Assembly (NCBI RefSeq): GCF_029223485.1
Contig: NZ_JARHTP010000006.1
Span: 372,001-436,000, forward strand
Length of the DNA stretch: 64,000 bases
Direction: 5' to 3'
Origin: Streptomyces coacervatus
GTDB taxonomy: Bacteria; Actinomycetota; Actinomycetes; Streptomycetales; Streptomycetaceae
Shown piece by piece: positions 42,487 through 51,154 of this stretch. Position 1 is the stretch's first letter, and every line of letters starts with the position of its first letter. A program made the translations under genes and the position numbers. The notes beneath the pieces were generated by a model that made no database searches, was not told where the DNA came from, and was given only the letters and a program-made list of their open reading frames with translations.

Positions 42487-43602
42487 TCAGGCTCTCGGAT
42501 AGCGGGCGAGCCACCCCGGGGACGACCCCGCCGGCCCGTGCAGCGCGGGCCCCTGGGTCATCTCCATGGCGAAGTCGTCGGCGAGTTCCAGCAGCGTGGG
42601 ACGGCCTTCCAGTTCGGCCAGCCAGGCCGGCGGGAGGGCCGTTTCGCCGTGCAGGGCACCGAGGAGGCCACCGGTCAGGGCGGCCGTCGCGCCCGAGGGG
42701 CCGTCCTGGTTCACCGCGAGGCACAGCCCGTGCCGGAAGTCCTCCCCCACCAGTGCGCAGTACACGGCGGCGGCCAGCACGCCCTCCGCCGACCCGTCCC
42801 CGGCCAGCTCCTCGACCCTCAGGGGGGTGGGCATACCCTGCCGTACGGCGCCCAGCGCATGCTGCAGCGCGTCCGACACCGGCTGATGCCCCGGCCGCGC
42901 GGCGAGCAGCGCGAGCGCCCGCTGCACGGCCCCGTCGAGGGTCTCGCCGCGGGCCAGACCATGCACGATCACGGCGTACGCCCCCGCCGACAGATAGGCC
43001 GTCGGATGCCCATGGGTCTGCGCCGCGCACTCCACCGCCAGCTGGACCACCAACTGCGGCTCCCAGCCCACCAGCAGCCCGAAGGGCGCGGAACGCACGG
43101 TCGCCTCGGGCCCGATCTCACCGGGGTTCTTGGGCGCGTCCAGGGTCCCCATGTGCTCGTCCCCGAACCCCAGGAGCAGAGAGCGGGCCGGGTCCCGGCG
43201 GGCGTAGAGCCACTCCTCCCGCGCCAGCCACCCATCGTCCTTACGACGCTCGTCCGGCCCCCAGTCGCGCTGGGTGGCCGCCCACCGCAGATACGCCCGG
43301 TGCAGATCGGTCGGCGGATGCCAGGCCCCGGTGTCGCGGCGCACCTGCGCACGTATCAGCCCGTCGACGGTGAACAGGGTCAGCTGGGTGATGTGGGTGA
43401 CGGCACCGCGCCTGCCGTACGCGAAAGCGAAGTCCGCGACGCCCTCGGCCCCGTACCCCTCCCGGATCCCGTCGAGGTCCAGCCCGTCGACGGGCGCTCC
43501 CAGCGCATCCCCCACGGCGGCCCCGAGCAGCGTCCCCCGCACCCGGCTCCGAAAATCCTGCTGCTCGACACGGCCCCAAATGGCCCCGGCTGGCGCACTC
43601 AC
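42487..43602 (-). CDS. ADP-ribosylglycohydrolase (DraG/ARH) family protein
   Basis: A 371-residue helical hydrolase removing ADP-ribose from proteins or nucleic acids. The opening RGTLLGAAVGDALGAPVDGL and the later NQDGPSGATAALTGGLLGAL are the two conserved metal-site segments of the family. The first usual acidic triad is less clear (VTHITQLTLFTVDGL replaces the common TDDT). GTG 43602 is set by GGGGAGG 5 bp upstream; the frame runs on to 43647 without support. No ADP-ribosyltransferase is visible nearby. Confidence 0.88.
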   Translation of the reverse strand: MSAPAGAIWGRVEQQDFRSRVRGTLLGAAVGDALGAPVDGLDLDGIREGYGAEGVADFAFAYGRRGAVTHITQLTLFTVDGLIRAQVRRDTGAWHPPTDLHRAYLRWAATQRDWGPDERRKDDGWLAREEWLYARRDPARSLLLGFGDEHMGTLDAPKNPGEIGPEATVRSAPFGLLVGWEPQLVVQLAVECAAQTHGHPTAYLSAGAYAVIVHGLARGETLDGAVQRALALLAARPGHQPVSDALQHALGAVRQGMPTPLRVEELAGDGSAEGVLAAAVYCALVGEDFRHGLCLAVNQDGPSGATAALTGGLLGALHGETALPPAWLAELEGRPTLLELADDFAMEMTQGPALHGPAGSSPGWLARYPRA

Positions 43603-43800
43603 CAAGACCTCCCCACTGGCACCGCCCGACTCATGACAGCTCAGCACTGTAATCGAACGTGAACGGTCGGTTCAGGGGGCGGAGTGGTATGCGAGATATG
43701 ACAGGTCTGGTCGCGAGTGGTCAGGTATTGGCTGATGCGACGCCATCGATCTGAATCAATTTGCGTAGGCGGACCGGTCGTTGCGGGGAAGATGGCTGTC

Positions 43801-44337
43801 ATGTCCACCAACACGGCTACCGACACGGCTGCCCCCACAACCCCCCACACCCGCGCCCTCACCCTGACGGCCGCCCTCCTCACCGCGAGCGTCGCCCTCT
43901 ACATCGCCCTCGTCGCCTTCGGCAACATCACCGACTTCGGCACCAACCAGGCGTTCGTGCAACACGTTCTGGCCATGGACACCACGTTCAAGGACGACGA
44001 CCTGATGTGGCGGGCGATCACCAGCAAGGGCCTGCAGAACGCCGCTTACATCGCCATCATCGTCTGGGAGACCCTCGCCGCCCTCGTCCTCATCTACGGC
44101 ACCTGGCTGTGGGCCCGCCGCGACTACACCCGGGCCCGCAGTATCTCCACCTACGGCCTGCTGATGCTTCTGCTGCTCTTCGGCGCCGGTTTCATCGCGA
44201 TCGGCGGTGAGTGGTTCTCCATGTGGCAGTCGAAGACCTGGAACGGGCTCGAGGCGGCAACCCGCGTGATCGTGTTCAGCGGGGTCGCACTGCTCGTCGT
44301 ATTGCTGACCGACCGGCGGACCGACTCGGCTGCCTGA
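43801..44337 (+). CDS. DUF2165 family membrane protein
   Basis: A 178-residue integral membrane protein with four helices. The DUF2165 signature is strong: FGNITDFGTNQAFVQHVLAM followed by DTTF, then WRAITSKGLQNAAYIAIIVWE and the helix LLMLLLLFGAGFIAIGGEWF. Function is unknown. The ATG at 43801 is preferred over 43792 because GGGGAAG then lies about 10 bp upstream. It is monocistronic and ends at a strong terminator. Confidence 0.88.
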   Translation: MSTNTATDTAAPTTPHTRALTLTAALLTASVALYIALVAFGNITDFGTNQAFVQHVLAMDTTFKDDDLMWRAITSKGLQNAAYIAIIVWETLAALVLIYGTWLWARRDYTRARSISTYGLLMLLLLFGAGFIAIGGEWFSMWQSKTWNGLEAATRVIVFSGVALLVVLLTDRRTDSAA

Positions 44338-44360
44338 CCGCGAAACTTCCGTTGTCCGGA

Positions 44361-44394
44361 CCGGTCGCATCAGCGTTCAAGCTGATGCGACCGG
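44361..44394. terminator. bidirectional terminator between DUF2165 and LDT-like genes
   Basis: Perfect 14-bp stem (CCGGTCGCATCAGC / GCTGATGCGACCGG) with a GTTCAA loop between convergent genes. Confidence 0.9.
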
Positions 44395-44424
44395 GGCCGG
44401 GACCGGACACCTCCACGCTTTGCG

Positions 44425-44985
44425 CTATTTGACCACGGTGACCTTCGTGCCCGCCGAAGCAAACGTCCACAGCGCCGCCCCGTCCGCCGTGCGCATGCGG
44501 ATACCGCCTGTCGGGGTGCCGGACGCGGCCGGCGGCGGCGATGATCCGTCCACCGCGTTGGAGAAGGCGATGTTGACGCCGGACTTGGCGGAGAAGTACA
44601 CGATGTGCTCGATCTTCACGCCGTCCGAGCCGGTCAGCGGGCCCTCGGCGCGCGTGCCGACCGTGTACGGGCCGGGGTCCGGGCTCACCGTCCCCGGCCA
44701 CACGGCGAAGGTGCGGCGGGCCGCGCCGCTCGCGTCGACCAGCCACGCCGTCTTCTGCCCGAGGGAGTAGACGACGCGGCGGCCGGTGCCGGAGCCGTCC
44801 GGCACCTTGGCCTTGACCTTCGTGGGCGTGGGATGCACGCCCGGCGACGCCGAGGCGCTCGGCCGGGCGGCGACCGCGTGGGGCTTCTGCCCCTTGTCGG
44901 CCTGTACGGCCAGGACGACGACAGCGGCGATCGCTCCCACCGTCAGACCGGTCACCCAGACCTTCGGGGCTGGCACGGCACGCAT
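44425..44985 (-). CDS. L,D-transpeptidase-like protein lacking the catalytic Cys
   Basis: A 186-residue membrane-anchored protein: helix at about residues 9-29 (VWVTGLTVGAIAAVVVLAVQ), a Pro/Ser linker, then a YkuD-like beta domain (VVYSLGQKTAWLVDASGAAR, WPGTVSPDPGPYTVGTRAEG). Where L,D-transpeptidases have (S/H)GC(I/V)R, this protein reads TPTGGIRMRTADGAALW. The Cys is Gly and the preceding His is absent, so it should be inactive and may bind peptidoglycan or act as a decoy. The start may be ATG 44985 or GTG 44976, the latter with better GAGGAG spacing. It lies next to the FO synthase gene. Confidence 0.75.
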   Translation of the reverse strand: MRAVPAPKVWVTGLTVGAIAAVVVLAVQADKGQKPHAVAARPSASASPGVHPTPTKVKAKVPDGSGTGRRVVYSLGQKTAWLVDASGAARRTFAVWPGTVSPDPGPYTVGTRAEGPLTGSDGVKIEHIVYFSAKSGVNIAFSNAVDGSSPPPAASGTPTGGIRMRTADGAALWTFASAGTKVTVVK

Positions 44986-45039
44986 CTCCTCAGCTCCACA
45001 TCCCCATGTCCTCATGGAACAGGGGTCGGATCATCGTAC

Positions 45040-47625
45040 TCAGTCCAGAACCGGCAGCAGCTCCGGCAAGTGCCCGTCCGACACCGCCGCCGCCCGCTGC
45101 CGTTCCTCCGACACCTCGCCGTAGAGCGTCGTACGCGGCCGCGCGGGCCTCCCCGCCGCCTCCGCCACCGCGATCAGGTCCTTGACCGACTTGTACGAGC
45201 CGTAGGAGGAGCCCGCCATGCGGGAGATCGTCTCCTCCATGAGGGTGCCGCCCAGGTCGTTCGCGCCCGAGCGGAGCATCTCCGCCGCGCCCTCCGTGCC
45301 CAGTTTCACCCAGCTGGTCTGGATGTTGGGGATGTGGGGGTGCAGGAGGAGCCTCGCCATCGCCGTCACCGCGCGGTTGTCGCGGGTGGACGGACCCGGG
45401 CGGGAGATGCCCGCCAGGTACACCGGCGCGTTCGTGTGGATGAAGGGGAGCGTCACGAACTCCGTGAAGCCGCCGGTGCGTTGCTGAATGTCGGCCAGGG
45501 TCCTCAAATGCCCCAGCCAGTGCCTCGGCTGGTCCACATGCCCGTACATCATCGTCGAGCTCGACCGGATGCCCAGCTCGTGCGCCGTGGTGATCACCTC
45601 GATCCAGGTCGCCGCCGGGAGCTTGCCCTTGGTCAGGATCCAGCGGACCTCGTCGTCGAGGATCTCGGCGGCCGTACCGGGGATGGTGTCCAGGCCCGCC
45701 TCCTTCGCCGCCGTCAGCCACTCCCGGATGGACATCCCCGTCCGCGTCGCGCCGTTGACGACCTCCATGGGCGAGAAGGCGTGGACGTGCATTCCGGGGA
45801 CGCGCTCCTTCACCGCCCGTGCGATGTCGAAGTACGCCGTCCCCGGCAGGTCCGGGTGGATGCCGCCCTGCATGCAGACCTCGACCGCGCCCACGTCCCA
45901 CGCCTGCTGCGCCCGGTCCGCCACCTGGTCCAGGGAGAGCGTGTAGGCGTCGGCGTCGGTGCGGCGCTGTGCGAAGGCGCAGAAGCGGCAGCCCGTGTAG
46001 CAGACGTTGGTGAAGTTGATGTTCCGGGTGACGATGTACGTGACGTCGTCGCCGACGGCTGCCTTGCGGACGTCGTCCGCGATCCGCGTCAGCGCGTCCA
46101 GCGCCGGTCCGTCCGCGTGCAGCAGCGCCAGCGCCTCGTCGTCGGTCAGCTTCGTCGGGTCGTCGGCCGCCGTCGCCAGCGCCGCCCGTACGTCCGTGTC
46201 GATGCGCTCGGGCACCATGCCGGGCGCCGCTGCCTCCCGCAGCTCCGCCCAGTCGCCGTACACCTCGTCGAAGTCGTCGCGGCGGTCGGACGTACGGCCC
46301 TCGGTGTCGATGGAGGTGTGCAGATCCGTACGGCCGGAGGCGACGAAGGCCTCCTCGGGCTCCTGCCACGGGTGCCCCTCGACGGTCGCCTCCGGACGCG
46401 CGAGGCCCGTCTCCGGGTCGGCCAGCGCGCGCACGTGCGGACGCAGCCGCGGGTCCAGCCACGGCTCGCCGCGCTGCACGAACTCCGGGTACACGCAGAG
46501 CCGTTCGCGCAGCTCGAAGCCCACGGCCTCCGACCGTACGGCCAGTTCCTCGATCTGCGGCCAGGGGCGCTCGGGGTTGACGTGGTCGATGGTCAGCGGG
46601 GACACCCCGCCCCAGTCGTCGATACCGGCCCCGATCAGCCGCTCGTACTCGCTGTCGACCAGGTTCGGCGGCGCCTGGAGGCAGGCGGCCGGGCCCATGA
46701 TGAGCCGGGCCACCGCCACCGTCGCCACCAGCTCGTCCAGCTCGGCGTCCGGCATGCCGCGCATCGCGGTGTCCGGCTTGGCGCGGAAGTTCTGGATGAT
46801 CAGTTCCTGGATGGAGTGGTACGCCCGGGAGACCTTGCGGAGCGCGAAGAGGGACTCCGCCCGCTCCTCGTACGTCTCGCCGATCCCGATCAGGATGCCG
46901 GACGTGAAGGGGACGGAGGAGCGTCCCGCGTCCTCCAGCACGCGCAGGCGGACGGCCGGTTCCTTGTCCGGAGAGCCGTAGTGCGGGCCGCCCGGCTCCG
47001 ACCACAGCCGGGTCGCGGTGGTCTCCAGCATCATGCCCATGGACGGGGCGACGGGCTTCAGGCGCTGGAAGTCCGTCCAGGACATGACCCCCGGGTTGAG
47101 GTGGGGCAGCAGGCCCGTCTCCTCCAGGATGCGGATGGAGATGGCGCGGACGTAGGCGATGGTGTCGTCGTAGCCGTGCGCGTCGAGCCATTCGCGGGCC
47201 TCGGGCCAGCGGTCCTCCGGCTTGTCGCCCAGGGTGATCAGGGCTTCCTTGCAGCCGAGGGCGGCACCCTTGCGGGCGATGTCGAGGACCTCGTCGGGGG
47301 ACATGAACATCCCGTGCCCCGCCCGGCGCAGCTTGCCGGGGACGGTGACGAACGTGCAGTAGTGGCACTTGTCCCGGCACAGCCGGGTGAGGGGGATGAA
47401 GACGCTCTTCGAGTACGTGATGACGCCGGGGCGGCCGGCCGCCTCCAGGCCCGCGTCCCGGACCCGGGCAGCGGAGGCGGCGAGGTCGGTGAGGGCCTCG
47501 CCGCGGGCCTGGAGGAGGACGGCTGCCTCGGTGAGGTCCAGGGCGACGCCGTCCCTTGCTCGTTTGAGGGCGCGACGCATGGAGTTCTCGGTGGGGCCGG
47601 TTCCGGAGGTCGCGGAAGTCGTCAT
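45040..47625 (-). CDS. fbiC: bifunctional FO synthase (CofG-CofH fusion)
   Basis: An 861-residue radical-SAM enzyme making 7,8-didemethyl-8-hydroxy-5-deazariboflavin (FO), the chromophore of coenzyme F420, from tyrosine and the ribityl-uracil intermediate. Two radical-SAM clusters are visible: Cys83-x3-Cys87-x2-Cys90 (RLCRDKCHYCTF) in the CofG half and Cys542-x3-Cys546-x2-Cys549 (VCYTGCRFCAF) in the CofH half. Length and order match the actinobacterial fused enzyme. The next gene on the strand (upstream) is an F420-type LLM oxidoreductase. Confidence 0.97.
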   Translation of the reverse strand: MTTSATSGTGPTENSMRRALKRARDGVALDLTEAAVLLQARGEALTDLAASAARVRDAGLEAAGRPGVITYSKSVFIPLTRLCRDKCHYCTFVTVPGKLRRAGHGMFMSPDEVLDIARKGAALGCKEALITLGDKPEDRWPEAREWLDAHGYDDTIAYVRAISIRILEETGLLPHLNPGVMSWTDFQRLKPVAPSMGMMLETTATRLWSEPGGPHYGSPDKEPAVRLRVLEDAGRSSVPFTSGILIGIGETYEERAESLFALRKVSRAYHSIQELIIQNFRAKPDTAMRGMPDAELDELVATVAVARLIMGPAACLQAPPNLVDSEYERLIGAGIDDWGGVSPLTIDHVNPERPWPQIEELAVRSEAVGFELRERLCVYPEFVQRGEPWLDPRLRPHVRALADPETGLARPEATVEGHPWQEPEEAFVASGRTDLHTSIDTEGRTSDRRDDFDEVYGDWAELREAAAPGMVPERIDTDVRAALATAADDPTKLTDDEALALLHADGPALDALTRIADDVRKAAVGDDVTYIVTRNINFTNVCYTGCRFCAFAQRRTDADAYTLSLDQVADRAQQAWDVGAVEVCMQGGIHPDLPGTAYFDIARAVKERVPGMHVHAFSPMEVVNGATRTGMSIREWLTAAKEAGLDTIPGTAAEILDDEVRWILTKGKLPAATWIEVITTAHELGIRSSSTMMYGHVDQPRHWLGHLRTLADIQQRTGGFTEFVTLPFIHTNAPVYLAGISRPGPSTRDNRAVTAMARLLLHPHIPNIQTSWVKLGTEGAAEMLRSGANDLGGTLMEETISRMAGSSYGSYKSVKDLIAVAEAAGRPARPRTTLYGEVSEERQRAAAVSDGHLPELLPVLD

Positions 47626-47705
47626 TCCTTGAGCATACGTTCGAGGTCTGCGGGCTTGGAGACAGTCCGGGGATGGTGCGGTGCAGTGCCGGGTGCGGGT
47701 TCGTT

Positions 47706-47753
47706 GTGGCTGGTCGCGCAGTTCCCCGCGCCCCTGGGGTGGCTGCCCACCCC
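47706..47753. repeat. Streptomyces-type repeat (GTGGCTGGTCGCGCAGTTCC form) with hairpin
   Basis: The segment GTGGCTGGTCGCGCAGTTCC and its continuation matches a repeat I recognise as dispersed in Streptomyces intergenic DNA. It runs into a GGGGTGG/CCACCCC hairpin (47736-47753) just after the oxidoreductase stop at 47758, which probably terminates that gene. Confidence 0.6.
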
Positions 47754-47757
47754 GCGG

Positions 47758-48603
47758 CTACACGTACTCGGCGTAATCGTCCAGCACCCGCAGGACCTCC
47801 GTCTCCCCCGCCGGCGGCAGTTGTACGACGACCTCCTCGACGCCCAGCTCCGCGTAGTGCGCGAGCTTGCCGGGGCTGGGGAAGACGGCGTACGGGACGA
47901 TCTGGAGGGCGGCCGGGTCGCGGCCCGCGTCCGCCCAGGCCGTCCGCAGCACCGGCAGCGACTCCGACAGCCCGCGCCCGCCGATCGGCAGCCAACCGTC
48001 GGCGTACTCGCAGATGTGGGAGAAGAGCTTCGGGCCGGCCGCCCCGCCGACGAGCGTGCGCGGGCCGACGACCGGTCCGCGCGGCTTCTGGGCCGGCTTC
48101 GGGTGGGCGTACGAGGCCCGCACGCCCCCGAACTCCCCCTCGTACGCGGTGGGTTCGTCACTCCACAGCGCGCGCATCAACGCCATGCGGTCCCGGACCA
48201 GCTCCCGCCGCGTACGCCACTCGACGCCGTGGTCGGCGGCCTCCTCGACGTTCCAGCCGAAGCCGAGGCCGAGGGTGAAGCGGCCGCCGGAGAGGTGGTC
48301 GAGGGTCGCGATCTGCTTGGCGAGGTCGATCGGGTCGTGCTGGGCGACCAGCGTGATGCCGGTGCCGAGGCTGAGGTTCTCGGTCACCGCGGCGGCCTGG
48401 CCGAGCGCGACGAAGGGGTCGAGGGTGCGGCCGTACTCGGGCGGCAGCTCGCCGCCCGCCGGGTACGGGGTCGCCCGCTCCACCGGGATGTGCGTGTGCT
48501 CGGGCAGGTACAGGCCGGCGAAACCGCGCGCCTCCAGCTCACGGGCGAGCCGGGTCGGGGTGATCGTCTCGTCGGTGAGGAAGATCGTTACGGCGATACG
48601 CAT
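47758..48603 (-). CDS. LLM-class F420-dependent oxidoreductase
   Basis: A 281-residue TIM-barrel enzyme of the luciferase-like family, F420-type by its opening MRIAVTIFLTDETITPTRLA, GLYLPEHTHIPVER and LGLGFGWNVEEAADHGVEW. It has HDPIDLAKQIATLDHLSGGR in the middle and a Leu/Pro-rich C-terminus. Such enzymes transfer hydride from F420H2 to varied substrates; this one is unknown. It lies upstream of fbiC on the same strand (about 130 bp apart), consistent with shared F420 biology. The start is 37 bp from a TetR-type palindrome. Confidence 0.92.
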   Translation of the reverse strand: MRIAVTIFLTDETITPTRLARELEARGFAGLYLPEHTHIPVERATPYPAGGELPPEYGRTLDPFVALGQAAAVTENLSLGTGITLVAQHDPIDLAKQIATLDHLSGGRFTLGLGFGWNVEEAADHGVEWRTRRELVRDRMALMRALWSDEPTAYEGEFGGVRASYAHPKPAQKPRGPVVGPRTLVGGAAGPKLFSHICEYADGWLPIGGRGLSESLPVLRTAWADAGRDPAALQIVPYAVFPSPGKLAHYAELGVEEVVVQLPPAGETEVLRVLDDYAEYV

Positions 48604-48640
48604 GTCCCATCTCTACCGGGCCGGACCATAAATGTCCATA

Positions 48641-48652
48641 CCGACCGGTCGG
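48641..48652. promoter_or_regulatory. TetR-type operator palindrome
   Basis: Perfect 12-bp palindrome CCGACCGGTCGG between divergent genes (LLM oxidoreductase and PHP hydrolase). It matches the form of many actinobacterial TetR-family operators. No TetR gene lies in the window, so the regulator would act from elsewhere. Confidence 0.55.
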
Positions 48653-48796
48653 CATCACATCAGCCATCACATTCACATCCGTCATCGCATTCACAGGCGG
48701 GACACGGCAGACCACCCCGCTCGTGTACATGACATATCGGCACGCCGATTCCCTCTCCTTCCACAGGAGTTCACGGCCGCCCCCGACAGTGGCCGC

Positions 48797-50308
48797 ATGC
48801 ATGAGGACGCGCACGGCATCGGACGACGCGCTCTGTTCGTGACGGGAGCGGCCGCCGCCCTTACGTTGGGAAGCGTGAGCTTCGCAGCGGCGGACGGCCA
48901 GGACCAGGAGACGAGAACCCTGCGCGGCACCTTGCCGCCGGGGTCGCCGGACTTCGTGTACGTACCCGTCGAAGTCCCCTCCGGCGTACGGGAGATCAAG
49001 GTCTCCTACACCTACGACAAGCCGTCCGTACCGGCCGGCACCCAGGGCAACGCCCTCGACATCGGCATCTTCGACGAGCGCGGCACCGACCTGGGCGGCC
49101 GGGGCTTCAGGGGCTGGTCGGGCGGGGCGCGCTCGGAGTTCTTCGTGCGCGCGGACGACGCGACGCCGGGGTATGTGCCCGGGCCGGTCCGGGAGGGCAC
49201 CTGGTATGTGGCACTCGGCCCGTACACGGTGGCCCCGCAGGGGCTGTCGTACGAGCTCACCATCACGCTGACGTACGGCGAGCCCGGCGGGACTCCGCAA
49301 CCCGTGTATCCGCCGTCCCGCGCCAAGGGGCGGGGCCGCGCCTGGTACCGCGGCGACTGCCACCTCCACTCCTGGTACTCCGACGGCCGCCGCACCCCGG
49401 CCGAGATCGCGGCGCTCGCGCGCGCGGCCGGCCTGGACTTCATCAACTCCTCGGACCACAACACGCACTCCTCGCACCCGCATTGGGCCGCCGAGGCGGG
49501 CGACGACCTGCTGATCATGCTCGGCGAGGAGGTCACCACACGGAACGGGCACGTGGTGGCCCTCGGGACCGAGCCCGGCACTTTCGTCGACTGGCGCTAC
49601 CGGGCCCGCGACAACCGCTTCGGCAAGTTCGCCCGCCAGATCCACCGGGCCGGCGGCCTGGTGGTCCCGGCCCATCCGCACGCCACCTGCGTCGGCTGCG
49701 GCTGGAAGTTCGGGTTCGGCGAGGCGGACGCGATCGAGGTGTGGAACGGGCCGTACACGCCGGACGACGAGGTGACGCTGGCGGAGTGGGACAACCAGCT
49801 GGTGGCCTCGGTGCGGGAGGGACGCGACTGGCTTCCGGCCATGGGCAACAGCGACGCACACCGGGACCCGGACGCGGTGGGCACCCCCCAGACCGTCGTC
49901 CTCGCCGACGACCTGACCCGGGAGGCGATCCAAGCCGGCATCCGGGCGGGGCGCTCATACATCGCCGAGTCGAAGAACGTGTCCGTGTCCTTCACGGCGA
50001 GCGGGGACAAGGGTCAGCACGCGGGCATCGGCGAGCGACTGGAGGTCGACCACGACGCCCCGGTCATCGTCCGCCTGGAGGCCTCGGGCGCCCCGCGCTG
50101 CACGGTCCGGTTCATCACCGACCAGGGGGTGCTGTTCACCAGCGACCCGCTGCCGGTGTCGGGGTCCGGAACGGTGGAGTGGCGTACGACGCCGGCCTAC
50201 GCGGCCTATGTGCGGGCGGAGTTGCGGCATGAGACGGCGGTGGGGCCGGTGCCGGGGGTGATGGCGGCGTTCACCAATCCGATCTTTTTGGGGCGGGTTG
50301 CCGGGTGA
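48797..50308 (+). CDS. Tat-exported PHP-domain metallohydrolase (CehA/McbA-like)
   Basis: A 503-residue secreted hydrolase. The twin-arginine signal (GRRALFVTGAAAALTLGS) is followed by a beta domain (about 35-165) and a PHP domain. Metal ligands are visible in DCHLHSWYSDGRRTPAEIA (His189, His191), SSDHNTHSSH, GEEVTT, VPAHPHA and GNSDAHRDPD. CehA/McbA members hydrolyse carbamate or phosphoester compounds; the natural substrate here is unknown. ATG 48797 lacks a close ribosome site (CAGGAG is about 30 bp away), and the open frame runs upstream through His-rich low-complexity codons that I do not trust. Confidence 0.9.
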   Translation: MHEDAHGIGRRALFVTGAAAALTLGSVSFAAADGQDQETRTLRGTLPPGSPDFVYVPVEVPSGVREIKVSYTYDKPSVPAGTQGNALDIGIFDERGTDLGGRGFRGWSGGARSEFFVRADDATPGYVPGPVREGTWYVALGPYTVAPQGLSYELTITLTYGEPGGTPQPVYPPSRAKGRGRAWYRGDCHLHSWYSDGRRTPAEIAALARAAGLDFINSSDHNTHSSHPHWAAEAGDDLLIMLGEEVTTRNGHVVALGTEPGTFVDWRYRARDNRFGKFARQIHRAGGLVVPAHPHATCVGCGWKFGFGEADAIEVWNGPYTPDDEVTLAEWDNQLVASVREGRDWLPAMGNSDAHRDPDAVGTPQTVVLADDLTREAIQAGIRAGRSYIAESKNVSVSFTASGDKGQHAGIGERLEVDHDAPVIVRLEASGAPRCTVRFITDQGVLFTSDPLPVSGSGTVEWRTTPAYAAYVRAELRHETAVGPVPGVMAAFTNPIFLGRVAG

Positions 50309-50320
50309 GGTGAGCGGGCT

Positions 50321-50977
50321 TCAGAGGTTGCGGGTGGTGAGGCGCGCGCCATCCCTGGCGGAGACGATGAGGTTCCACGCTCTGGCGTTGTCGCCGTCGT
50401 CGCCGTCCCACCAGGTCGCGAATGCGTCCGCCAGTTGCTTCACTTCGGCTTTCGCACTCGCGTCGGTGTAGGCGGTGACGAGTTCGACGTCGTAATCCCG
50501 GTCCCCGAGGTGGACGAGGACCACCTGACCGACATGCTGCGCGGGCTGCTCGGCTCCGTTCGCAAGGGCCCAGGACCGGAACCGGGCCAGGAGGTCCGGA
50601 TCGGATTCGCGGCGTGTCACCCCCCTGGTCGGCGGGTGACGGTCCGTTCCCGATCCCACGGCCTGCTTGCAGCCCAGCACCCAGGCCCCGCGGTCCTTCT
50701 CCACGACGTTGTGCGGCTGAGCCGTAAGTGACCGGTGGACGCAGCCTCCCCACACCACCTCGCGGATCGCGGCGCCCTTGCCACCGTCCTTGAAGAGCCG
50801 CTTGCCTTCACGCCATCCGGCGTCGTACGCCGCTTCGTAGCCATGTTCGGCGGTAGTGCGGGACGCGGGTGACTTTGGCGTGGTGCTGCCGCCGCTGCCG
50901 CAGGAAACGGTGATCAGGCAGAGCAAAGCCGCCGCGACAGTGAGCCCGACCGGCCGTGCTTGTGCGGGTGCGTGCAT
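50321..50977 (-). CDS. putative lipoprotein, function unknown
   Basis: A 218-residue protein with a lipoprotein signal: basic start, hydrophobic LTVAAALLCLITVS and lipobox Cys (VSCGSGG) at about residue 26. The mature part has paired Cys (GGCVHRS, LGCKQAV) and a C-terminal section VVLVHLGDRDYDVELVTAYT, with no domain I recognise. It would sit on the outer face of the membrane. It is convergent with the PHP hydrolase, 12 bp apart. Confidence 0.72.
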   Translation of the reverse strand: MHAPAQARPVGLTVAAALLCLITVSCGSGGSTTPKSPASRTTAEHGYEAAYDAGWREGKRLFKDGGKGAAIREVVWGGCVHRSLTAQPHNVVEKDRGAWVLGCKQAVGSGTDRHPPTRGVTRRESDPDLLARFRSWALANGAEQPAQHVGQVVLVHLGDRDYDVELVTAYTDASAKAEVKQLADAFATWWDGDDGDNARAWNLIVSARDGARLTTRNL

Positions 50978-51154
50978 GCCCCGTTCCCCCTCGCTGTGCG
51001 CCCTTAACAGTCCAGCTCGTTAGAGCCATTTCACAGTCCCTTGGTTGCTTCATGGCATCGCCTTTACGTTCGAGGATGGGTGCGGCTAGGGTCCAAGATC
51101 GCAACAGACCGGGCCGCTGACCACGGCTCGTGAACACCTCAGCAAGGGGGAAAC

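Noticed and set aside
44605..48732. Plus-strand open frame of 1375 codons across fbiC
   Set aside because: It covers four genuine minus-strand genes whose motifs (radical-SAM Cys clusters, LLM barrel) are unmistakable; this frame has no recognisable fold.
48632..48796. His-rich N-terminal extension of the PHP hydrolase (SHHIHIRHRIHRR)
   Set aside because: It arises from ATCACAT-like repeats in the promoter region and precedes a normal twin-arginine signal; the Met at 48797 is a better start.
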